DNA from: Tubiluchus corallicola
Lineage: Eukaryota; Priapulida; Priapulimorpha; Priapulimorphida; Tubiluchidae
DNA length: 64,000 nt
Assembly (NCBI GenBank): GCA_030141605.1
Contig: JAQGDQ010000467.1
Coordinates: 1-64,000 of the forward strand
Direction: 5' to 3'
This document shows, in pieces, positions 31,101 to 38,400 of this stretch. Made by a program: the position numbers and the translations under genes. How positions within the stretch are numbered: the stretch's first letter is position 1; every line of letters starts with the position of its first letter. The notes beneath the pieces were generated by a model. It saw only the letters and a program-made list of their open reading frames with translations. It was not told where the DNA came from and ran no database searches.

Positions 31101-32809
31101 CAGCAGGTTCACTTTAGTTTCATAATAAATATCCACAATATCATCCACTGTTCAGTGATACAAAGCATCAAATGAGCAGACTTAGGCCCTGCTTCTTGGA
31201 TCCATAATTAGCAGCACGTACGTATGTATCATGCAAACATGTTAGAATTCAGTCACCTTGCTTAAAAAATTTGGAATTTTGCAAAAGAAAGATAGCATCA
31301 GTAGAGGATGAAAAAGTGCGGAGATACTGAAGACCAAGTTCAAGTCTAAGTCTATCATTGAAGAGTCAAGTCCAAGACCGCTGAACTAAAGCCAGAAAGT
31401 GTAGATCTAACTAAAAGCATTATTATTACAGTATATTAATATAGTATATAGGTACGTATGGGATAGGTGATAAATTATTATTATAGAATAATAGGTGTAA
31501 ATTTCTGTAGAACAGACGTGGCACGGAAATTCATTGCAAATGTTGGTCCAAGGCTTTGGAATGACATAAATGATGAATTAAAAACTGTTCAGCCAATTCA
31601 AAAATTTAAAATAAATACAGAGCAATGATTCTCAACAAGAACAACACTTTCTAATATCCCACACCCACTGCAGCAGTCATACCATAATCCTGGTACATAT
31701 TATGTAAAACAAGGCATCATTGATAAATCTTTAGAGCTGATGTCAACATAGCGCAATCTATTATCTTTCTTCCTACCATTTCCACTAACACATCCTTCTA
31801 CCCTTCCTGTGTGATCTAACCTTTCTCCCAGTTCTTTTTTTTGTTCACTCATCCATTCTTTTTCTATCGGGTTCACATGACAGTGGGCTTACACAAGCCT
31901 TTGCTTCTCTAGCCCACTTCAGTACAATTATTCTTTTATGATCGCGATAGCCTATGACACAACAATTTAATACGGTAGATGTAATAATTTTGATGTCACT
32001 GTGTGCTTAATGCCATTATATTGTACTGAATGTGATAATAATAATAATAATAAAAAACGATATGTTATCATGACAAATAGAGACATTCAAGTATTTCAAA
32101 ATGTTTATTCTACCAAATGCTCAGGCTTACGATAAGTGTTTTTTATACAAAAGACATTTTTGGCTGGATCTATGGCTTCATATATCTCGAGTTTGAGCCC
32201 AAGTTCTCTTTACCCTCTGACCGCAAGCTTGTTTGTGTCAGAGTTATACATCGGTAAAATAGGCCACCTTTTTACTTGCTGTTTAGTTTAACAACAAAAC
32301 GTTTATTAAATACAAAATGTAAAATCTAATTTTGAGTGTCATATTTCTTATGTCTAACTTTTCCACACATTTTTTGCATTTTCATGCTTAAAACAAAAAC
32401 TTGAAAACTAAAGCCATATGCTTGCATTTGTTTTCAAAAAAAATTGTTGCTAATGCCTGTCACTTTCAGCATGTCATTATTGTCAGTCATAATCAACATT
32501 GTTATTCAGTCATATCATGATTGAGTAAGAGACTAGTCTGATTATTACTACCTAATGAGTTGTCAATTTTGTAATCCAATTATTACTATCGACAATAAAT
32601 GCTGAAAAAAATTGACTGTAGGCCTACCTAAATTTCTCAGGTCCTTGTTTTACTCTGACATCTTTAATATCAGTGGATTCATGTTTTTCGTTGGCAAGCA
32701 AAGAGGTGCTGAGATTCTTGGAGACAATCCTTTTACTAAATTTAAAGGAGACTTGGTTGCTGAAACTCGACTCATTTGCAGTTAAATTTTCGTTCTCTGA
32801 AGCTTCCAT
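13000..32809 (-). CDS. GPKOW: GPKOW homologue (G-patch and KOW motifs), complete, 11 coding exons
   Basis: Coding exons on minus: 32809-32628, 31009-30903, 29479-29343, 28457-28357, 27085-26917, 24668-24536, 21444-21276, 20719-20617, 17664-17595, 14042-13957, 13140-13000. They total 1398 nt with every junction in phase, giving 465 aa; human GPKOW is of similar size. Order of domains: low-complexity N-terminus; GELVIPLL-type repeats (about 66-73 and again near 115); G-patch [17 protein letters not shown] (157-173) with LRPKGLGLG (185-193); KOW 1 [20 protein letters not shown] (218-237); an acidic/basic linker; [20 protein letters not shown]; and a C-terminal KOW (about 405-430). GPKOW (Spp2 in yeast) is a nuclear spliceosome component that binds the DEAH helicase DHX16. 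The start is the Met of MEASENENL; an in-frame Met 33 codons upstream adds an unlikely hydrophobic leader. Confidence 0.95.
13300..13575. repeat. Unclassified GC-rich dispersed repeat, partner at 58150-58400
   Basis: Shares GGCATATTTAGAATTCGCGA, CACGGCGTCCCG, AACGGGCGTTTTCCCGGACC and TTTTGACCAAACAGCATGC with 58262-58390, same order and strand. No ends, coding or target duplication could be set. It lies in the last GPKOW intron. Confidence 0.7.
13957..14042 (-). CDS. GPKOW: GPKOW exon 10
   Basis: Acceptor TTTGATTTAG, donor CGCAAG|GTATGT. Encodes [20 protein letters not shown] then VLEGEHKRK, the start of the last KOW motif. Confidence 0.93.
14128..14473 (-). mobile_element. Solo LTR, family 2
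   Basis: Plus strand begins TGTTGTGTTTTGTTTC and ends CTCCACAACA, with 5-bp target duplication AAAGG (14123-14127, 14474-14478). On the minus strand a TATATAAGGCG promoter-like motif precedes an AATAAA-type signal, so LTR sense is minus. Copies at 30378 and 51688. Confidence 0.88.
14932..16247. mobile_element. Non-autonomous hAT-like element, 1316 bp, nested in the LTR
   Basis: Termini CAGGGCACTTTATTTATGAC and its complement ending AGTGCCCTG, with exact 8-bp target duplication GGTATAGG (14924-14931, 16248-16255). Subterminal TCATAAATA repeats occur at both ends. No transposase; it holds a further small element at 15436-15531. Confidence 0.9.
15436..15531. mobile_element. 96-bp hAT-like MITE, third level of nesting
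   Basis: Begins TAGGGGTGAGCATTC and ends GCTTACCCCTA, with exact 8-bp target duplication AGCGGCGT on both sides. Longer relative at 44553-44922. The interior carries repeated GAATTCGAATCGAACCGAA. Confidence 0.88.
16978..17286. mobile_element. Pogo/Tigger-like MITE, 309 bp
   Basis: TA-flanked; begins CAGTCGACCCTCGTTAAAGC and ends GGTTGACTG. In GPKOW intron 9. Related copies at 17771 and 21516 and a fragment at 1831. Confidence 0.85.
17595..17664 (-). CDS. GPKOW: GPKOW exon 9
   Basis: A 70-nt exon too short to stand out: [20 protein letters not shown] then LLE. Acceptor TTTTTCAG, donor GGAAG|GTAACT. Matches [23 protein letters not shown]. Confidence 0.95.
17771..18115. mobile_element. Pogo/Tigger-like MITE, 345 bp
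   Basis: TA-flanked; CAGTCGACCCTCGTTAAACC ... TTAACGAGGGTTGACTG. It sits 107 bp upstream (in gene sense) of GPKOW exon 9, in the intron. Confidence 0.88.
18403..18880. repeat. About 480-bp dispersed duplication, partner at 52690-53170
   Basis: Shared blocks in the same order include CAGATGTGTTAGTTT, GACGAACTACACAC, TTTTGCAGTATTAATTGTGT and GGGTAGTATATGAAAAATCA. No target duplication or terminal repeats recognised; unclassified. Confidence 0.8.
18881..20073. other. GPKOW intron, no gene seen
   Basis: AT-rich; a short (TTG)n run near 19276-19310 and a MITE-like tip GAGGACTTACTG near 19661. Otherwise nothing recognised. Confidence 0.4.
20074..20557. mobile_element. hAT-like MITE (CAGGGGTGTGCAAA family), reversed
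   Basis: Exact 8-bp target duplication CATTAACA (20066-20073, 20558-20565). The right end is TTTGCACACCCCTG; the left tip has drifted to CAAGCGTGTGC. Only 60 bp from GPKOW exon 8. The 103-codon open frame inside is a repeat shadow. Confidence 0.9.
20617..20719 (-). CDS. GPKOW: GPKOW exon 8
   Basis: Acceptor TTTTGGCAG, donor GAAAAG|GTGAGA. Encodes [20 protein letters not shown] then KYYKEK, matching WLxxDLRVRFVDxxYKxGxYYNxK of GPKOW. Confidence 0.95.
21276..21444 (-). CDS. GPKOW: GPKOW exon 7 (charged linker)
   Basis: Acceptor TTGTAAAG, donor ACGAC|GTGAGT. Rich in Asp, Lys and His, ending [15 protein letters not shown], a likely nuclear-localisation-type basic cluster in the linker that in human GPKOW also carries an RKRKH-type motif. 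Confidence 0.85.
21516..21895. mobile_element. Pogo/Tigger-like MITE, 380 bp
   Basis: TA-flanked; CAGTCGACCCTCGTTAAACC ... GGTTTAACGAGGGTTGACTG. The most complete copy in the window. It lies 72 bp upstream (in gene sense) of GPKOW exon 7. Confidence 0.9.
21896..23070. other. GPKOW intron, nothing recognised
   Basis: AT-rich; no exon, terminal repeat or array seen. Confidence 0.4.
23075..23295. repeat. 15-bp minisatellite
   Basis: Units of GTAAAAATGGCACAA with variants, about a dozen, interrupted by GGAACAGCAAACAAATGGCA segments. Open in several frames on both strands because the unit is a multiple of three. Confidence 0.92.
24077..24475. repeat. (CATAA)n pentanucleotide array, about 400 bp
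   Basis: Two long CATAA blocks separated by TATAA/TACAA variants and ending in CACAA. Minus-strand frames reading repeated MLCYV are artefacts of the array. Ends 61 bp from GPKOW exon 6. Confidence 0.97.
24536..24668 (-). CDS. GPKOW: GPKOW exon 6
   Basis: Acceptor GTGCTTTAG, donor TTTAA|GTAAGC. Encodes [20 protein letters not shown], then [12 protein letters not shown], matching the GPKOW EGLDPDNxRAxVRL...VxVSExxLRPV block. The donor is about 60 bp from a large CATAA array. Confidence 0.92.
24939..25497. mobile_element. Foldback element with minisatellite arms
   Basis: Inverted ends GTAATATAGGTTTTACACGT and ACGTGTAAAACCTATATTAC. The left arm contains a roughly 60-bp tandem repeat built from TCAAATGTGACTTAGGTAAG and AGACACAGGAATTTCGAATG; the right arm carries the same motifs inverted. 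Family unknown. Confidence 0.75.
25737..26415. mobile_element. Second foldback element of the same type
   Basis: Starts ATATGTTTTACATGTCAAAT and ends CATTTGACGTGTAAAACCTA, with internal tandem GGTAACTCAAATGTAGACTT units. Its distal end is the inverse of the start of the element at 24939, so the pair may be one 1.48-kb foldback split by about 240 bp. Confidence 0.65.
26917..27085 (-). CDS. GPKOW: GPKOW exon 5 (end of G-patch, KOW 1)
   Basis: Acceptor CTTGGTAG, donor GGGAAA|GTAAGT. Encodes [20 protein letters not shown], an acidic stretch [10 protein letters not shown], and [14 protein letters not shown]. Confidence 0.95.
27201..27606 (+). mobile_element. Solo LTR, family 1
   Basis: Starts TGTGCAAGTTGTAATTGTAC and ends GACTTTCACA, with TTTAATAAAC inside. 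A target duplication is not clear. It forms an inverted pair with the LTR at 27771-28164, 164 bp away. Confidence 0.8.
27771..28164 (-). mobile_element. Solo LTR, family 1
   Basis: Plus-strand ends AGTGAAACTC (the terminal T has drifted to A) and AACTTCCACA; target duplication AAATC at 27766-27770 and 28165-28169. In GPKOW intron 4. Confidence 0.85.
28357..28457 (-). CDS. GPKOW: GPKOW exon 4 (G-patch core)
   Basis: Encodes [20 protein letters not shown] and [13 protein letters not shown]. All G-patch glycines are present. Acceptor TTGCTAAG, donor AAGA|GTAAGC; the last two bases plus one from exon 5 make Asp. Confidence 0.93.
28775..28870. repeat. (TTG)n/(CTG)n trinucleotide array
   Basis: Impure TTGTTG/CTGCTG array of about 95 bp. 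Confidence 0.9.
29343..29479 (-). CDS. GPKOW: GPKOW exon 3
   Basis: Acceptor TGTATCAG, donor GAGCAG|GTACAA. Encodes [20 protein letters not shown] then PLLLRNAVP, the second LxIPxx motif of the GPKOW N-terminal half. Confidence 0.9.
29614..30047. mobile_element. Unclassified GC-rich insertion with 12-bp target duplication
   Basis: 434 bp flanked by ATTAAACTCAGA on both sides (29602-29613, 30048-30059). Much more GC-rich than its surroundings, without terminal inverted repeats, poly-A tail, tRNA boxes or recognised coding. The duplication length fits target-primed retroposition (SINE or processed RNA) or a Mutator-like element. Confidence 0.65.
30378..30743 (-). mobile_element. Solo LTR, family 2
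   Basis: TGTTGTGTTTTGTTTC ... CTCCATAACA with target duplication ATATG (30373-30377, 30744-30748). TATATAAGGCG lies on the minus strand. In GPKOW intron 2. Confidence 0.88.
30903..31009 (-). CDS. GPKOW: GPKOW exon 2
   Basis: Acceptor TTTTTTCTAG; encodes [20 protein letters not shown] and [12 protein letters not shown]. The best donor is GAAG|GTTTGG, a weak GT site that nevertheless joins exon 3 in phase. Confidence 0.88.
31495..32060 (+). mobile_element. LINE 3' end
   Basis: Encodes [20 protein letters not shown] then [16 protein letters not shown], the RxxxFxxNxxPxxWNxLPxxL...FK tail of CR1/L2-type reverse transcriptases. It is followed by an untranslated stretch and an (ATA)n tail at 32036-32057. 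In GPKOW intron 1. Confidence 0.8.
32628..32809 (-). CDS. GPKOW: GPKOW exon 1
   Basis: Starts [15 protein letters not shown] and ends GPEKF plus two bases of an Arg codon; donor TTTAG|GTAGGC. It contains the aromatic/serine segment VSFKFSKR seen early in GPKOW proteins. Transcription probably starts just upstream, in the divergent interval shared with the ADGRA gene. Confidence 0.85.
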
Positions 32810-35487
32810 TATGCTGCACAATAAAGTAACGGGTAAAAATCCGACAATACTATAAAAGAACAACGTTTCTCGCGCGTTGAAAATGCGATCAAAAATACTT
32901 TCATTCACGTCTATGAGATGTACGACTTGCTTAACACATCACTGTGTTACTAATGATTTTCAACGCTCCCCACGGTCATCGCCAAGGTAAACCATAAACA
33001 CATTTACAAGAAGAAAAAATTAATGTCTAAGAAAAGAAAATTTTAGTAACCTCGCGTCCAGTCTAGGTGCGTGTTCGGTGACTCCAATCTAAAGAGGCGT
33101 TTAACAGATGAATGTGTATGTGTTATGGGAACGCCAAATAAATAAATTCGGTTTACATTGTTTTCAGGGTACCAGTATATCAGATCTGTGTTATGCGTTA
33201 TTTTTTGCACTACATTTTGCTACTGATTTTCTATATGCAGCTTCTGAATTCTCTCATGAACAATGCCTTCCGAAAATTTGCCCCTTTTCTGCTGCATCCG
33301 TGTAGACATACGCATACACAGATTTTTCGTTCTCCACGTTTTACATATGTGAAAGCTGTTTCCAAATCACCGTGCTCATTATGTAGTATTTGTATTATGG
33401 TTTAGCAAAAATGCACGAAATTTAGGTCTGCGACATTCTCGGAGAAAGAAGACTTATTTATTTTTTTCAAAATAGGCAAGCAAATACGGCAAGTGACACA
33501 ATCATTATTGATCCTATCAACAATAATATAAAGTAACTTGTACTTTTACTATCAGTGTCAAAGCAAAGTTTGCTACGAAAGCTCTTGTTATACAAATTTT
33601 TTATTCGTTTTTTCACATTTCCTAGAATGTTATCTGAATGTGGTTCAATTTTTTCTTCCAGAACTGACTGTACTTAACTGTCAGCACTTGACTGCGTAAT
33701 AATATATTTGTGATACCTCTGGTGCTGATGGTGCATTTATAAGGATGCAAGGTTTCCTTTAGGTTTGTAATACTAATAAAGCTTTCACAGTTCCAGCAAT
33801 TGATGATTACAATGAAAAGGTCAAAGTTTAAGTGTACCAGACAACGCATTTGTGCACATTTGACAATACCTCGCAGCCTATGCTATTCAAATAGTAACAG
33901 TTTTAACATGTTATAACAGCTAGCTAGAACCTTACCTAGTTCATTTTTTTCTTGTTCCCAAACTAGATCCTGCTGGTTAATTGTTCTACGCACAGACTAG
34001 TGAATTTTTAAGTAAACTTCACGTAAAACAACGGATGTTACTCAATAGACGCAGTAGCTGTGTGGGTTTTGCATTTATAGTACTGCTCGTGCATAGTAAT
34101 TTCAGTGCATTTTCTTGCTGAGAAAAACTCAGGACAGTGTCTTCTTCCGTAGCTTACCATAACTTAAATCTATCTTATGTAATCTCTTAAAATTTGTTTA
34201 AAATAATATTTCCAAGTAATCTAAATAAGTGTTAGTGTCTTTGGAAATAAAACTGCAGCTGGCTTTGCTTTACTCGCATGTCACGTGACAGTTGTAGTTA
34301 CTACGCACTGCTGTGGTACTCTTAACCTTTAATAGACCTAAAATTAAACAAAAACTACTCGTGCCCACAACGAAAGTGTGAACGTGCCCATGATATGATT
34401 GTTGTTGATGCGAACGTCATTATAATATTGGTGATCAATTTGTTGGTGCAAGGTGTTGCTGCTACTGTATTAATTGCATAATATCATTGTCATAATAGCT
34501 GTTGTTGCTAGTCGTAAAAATTGTCATCGTTGTGGTTATTGTCGTTTTACCCGCCGCTGCCCTAGCCCCTGTAGTCGCTGCTTTTGTTGTCATCAATCTC
34601 TTATAATGATAGGCACAGTCGTGCAGGACGTGCCGTAGTTTCGCGGTGTTTGTCGTTGGTGCGCTAATCTTAAGCGAAATCTCTCTAAATAGCTTAATTA
34701 GCAAAATGGCCGTCGTGTGTTGTTTGTTTTATAAAGTCGGGAGTATTAAATATTCAATTATGCTGTAGTTCTGTGATTTATTGGTCATCGCATCGTTTTG
34801 ACTTGTGCAGTTTATCATGCACTAAGTGCGTATGCAAAAGCAGTTATATCATTTTCCATTTTTTGCAGCTTCCGCAGCCTGTTTTCACTACTCTCGCTGG
34901 GACCACCCTGTTAGCGATACTATTTAGTGCGTCTATTTAGTGTTAGTGTTAAGTTAAGCGTTTAAGGTGGAATTCTATTGCAGTATTTTAAACTCAAAAA
35001 TAGGGTTCGTTTAAGGAAGAAAGACTTAGTAAGTTTGGGTAATGCAAAACACTGGTATGTGAAATTTCATTGAATGTGGCATGCGGGATGCCTCACACTT
35101 AAGTGGAACAAAACGGGGAACTGAAGAAAGTTGATGTTATACTGGGAGCAATAAAAGCAATGACAAATTTCTTATAGGATAATGCAATTAAAAACGATTT
35201 TAATGGGTAAAATTTGTCTTACTTGAAACATTTACTTTGTATTATAATGAATACGATGATAGCAATCACACTGGTTTTATTAAAGGCAGAAAAAAGTAAG
35301 ATATTACCATTATATCAATTATTTTTGAGCGAGTAAGCTACTGTTCTCTGACTTCGTTTGATCTGTACAACTTTAACTGACAAAAAGTTTTATTATCAGC
35401 TTTGAGTTTCTTGCTTCACTTCTTTCAGGGAAACAACATGACAAGCCACATTTTGTGGTAAGGAGAAATGCAGGTTAAACTGACGAC
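32810..35487. promoter_or_regulatory. Divergent intergenic region between GPKOW and ADGRA
   Basis: About 2.7 kb with no transposon ends or coding recognised, unusual in this window. It must hold the GPKOW promoter (near 32810-33000) and that of the receptor. TTCTTTCAG at 35421-35429 is acceptor-like, so the receptor may have a non-coding 5' exon here. No core promoter element called. Confidence 0.45.
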
Positions 35488-38400
35488 ATGATGTTCTTGA
35501 AGGAATCGTGGTTATTCTGTTGCATGTGGGGTGTGTTAATTGCTCTTGGGGATGGCTGCCCCACCATAACTAGCTGCACTTGCACCACTTTGAAGGATCG
35601 GAACAAAGATCACAGCGTGATTGGTAAGAAGGTGGTTTGCGCCGGCACACAAATGGCAAGAATAACAGAAATCGCAGCAATAAAACCTGATCTGCTTCCC
35701 ATCGACACGCTGCACCTAGATTTAAGTGGAAATAACATCGAGATGATCAAAAGTGGAGCGTTCTCTAGTCTGAAGCAACTTGTGAAGCTGGACTTGAGTA
35801 AAAACGACATTGCAGTGATCGAACCGGGTGCATTTATTGGCCTAGAAGGTTTAGAAAAACTTGACTTGTCAAAAAATCGCTTAGTGAACATCGATGTGAA
35901 TATGTTCGATGGACTCGATGCTCTAGACAGATTATCTTTGTCTGGAAATATGTTTAGTACGATTCCTGAAGACAGCTTTACGCATCTCAGTTCTCTCACT
36001 AAAGTTGATTTTCAGACAGACTACCTGAACTGTGACTGCCATTTGGCTTGGATATTTAAATGGCAGAAAATAACTGGTGCCCGTGTTGACAAAACTACAA
36101 AATGCAGTTTCCCTAAATCTCTGCACGGCAGAAGGTTGAAGCTGCTAAAGCGGAAGAATCTGCACTGCAACTGGCCAGTAGAAATTCCATTGTTTGAACT
36201 CACCCCTTCTCTCAGTCAGGTTGTGTTTGAGGGTGACAGTCTTCCGCTACGATGTCGTGTGTCGAGGCTGGTAGGAGAGGAAACGGAAGTAGTGTGGGTT
36301 CGCAACGACAAGGTTGTAGAGCACGACGAAGCCGATGGTCTTCTTGTTAACTCTTATACCACTAATAATAAAGCCATCATCGTCCATGATCTAGAAATCA
36401 AAGAGTTGCAGGTGAATCACACGGGGATATGGACGTGTCAGGTGCGAACTTCACGGGGAAATGACTCTCGTTCAATCAGTATTATAGTAATTTCTGGAAA
36501 CATGCGTTACTGCGAGTCAGCGACTACTCATACCAATCGTGGAGTATACAGATGGCCTAAAACGATTGTCGGCGTCAGTCAAGAATTACCTTGCAGCCGC
36601 TTTCCGGAAGACTTGAATGGTCGCAGCAAAGTGTTTGCACGGTATCTATGTTCCGAAGAAGGAACGTGGACAAATTTAGAACTTGACGACTGTGCATACA
36701 TAAGTGAAGTTACCCGAATATTAGAAACGTTTTCTAAGATGAACTTCAGCAGCACAAATCCTGTTTCGACTGTAAAATCATTCCGTGATTACATCAACAA
36801 CGTAACCGGAAAGCGAGGACACCACCCTGGCAAGCACATCGCGGATAAAATGGACGTAGTTTATGCAGCACGTACCGTAGAAAATCTGAGTCAGTTTTTA
36901 TCTAGAGATAAAGAGATTGGTAGCATGCTCGTTGATGTCGTGAGTCGATTGATGTCGCTACCAGAGGTGTTCTTGACTGAGGCTCATCTGCTTGACAAAT
37001 CTTGCACACGACTGCTCGCAGCCATCAATAAAGTTCCACACTTTTTCCAATCTCTTTCCCACAACAAGTACATCTACACTGAAAACATCGCTTTGGAGAC
37101 GTACGTCATTAAATTAGATTCAACATCGGGGATCTTGTGCACTTCTTCCCTGCATTCTGAGTCAACGGAAAATTACACAAAGTCTAATTTCCACTGTGTG
37201 CCTGACAGCGCTGTTATTGACGTAGCAACTGATAGACCCGTGACAGCATCAATCCACCTTTCTGCTGCACTGATTCAAGGACTTTCAGCCGGCAAGACAG
37301 AAGGATTTACGCCCAAATCGGTTCTGATTCAGTTTGTAATTTACAGAAATTCGAAGTTGTTTCCGATAATGAACGAAACGGAACTGCCAGAAGATAGCAT
37401 CGTAACAACTAGCGTCATCTCTTGGCGAATCGTCGAAGTGAACATTGTCGATCTAACTGCCACTCCAATAGCTGTCGAGTTACGCTTGCCTGTTGAAACT
37501 GCCGACGTAATTGCTGTTAATTGGAATGCGTCTGGTAATGGCGGTTTTGGCGAGTGGCAGACAGATGGATGTGCAGTTGTTGGCCATGACGGCAATTTAA
37601 CCAGTATAAAATGTACCCAAGTAGGTGCATTTGCAGCTGTACAGATAAGATCCATTGTTGAAAAGCAGCTAGCATTGCTTGCACAACACATTCAACAGCT
37701 TAAGCCTATTATCTACATCTTTACAGGTATCATGGTGATATGTTTACTAATTTCACTCATCAGCTACATAGTGTGTGGCAAATATATGGAGATGCCTCGA
37801 AAGACAAAACACTCATTAATAAACACTTGGGCTGCTCTGATATTGCTCTCTACAATTTTTGCCTTTGGCATCAATCAGACCTCAGAACTTCTGTCTTGTA
37901 AAATTGTTGGCATGGTTTTACACTACCTGTCCTTATGTACCGTGTTTTGGATGACAATCACGGCAAACAACTTATACAAAACATACACAAAGGCGTTGCA
38001 GCCCGTTCCTGCTCCGATAGAACCTGAGTCCGAACAGCCAGTCCCGCCAAAACCAATGTTGCGTTTTTACCTGGTTGGTTGGGGTATAGCACTTATAGCT
38101 GTTGGTATAACAGGTGCCGTGAGTCTTGATCATTATCCCGGAAAACAGTATTGTTTCTTGGCTTGGGGAGAACCGAGTCTTGGTGCTTTCTATGGACCTG
38201 TGGCCTTTTTGTTGATTCTGAATTTCATTTTCTATACGCGTCTTTTATGCATATTGTCTGCACCACCACCGCCACCACCGTGTCATCAAACTCACGCCAG
38301 AAGCGAAGAAGTTACAAATCTGGTAATCGGCGTGGCCGGCTGGTCTAACGCCACAGAGTTCGAAAGGCAACACCGACCGCTTAGCCACTTGCGTGCCAAT

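Noticed and set aside
32624-32908. Start of GPKOW at 32908
   Set aside because: Would add 33 residues with a hydrophobic stretch unlike GPKOW proteins; the internal Met at 32809 gives a normal N-terminus. Not excluded.
35610-37691. Minus-strand frames of 129 and 116 codons
   Set aside because: Shadows of the ADGRA coding frame.
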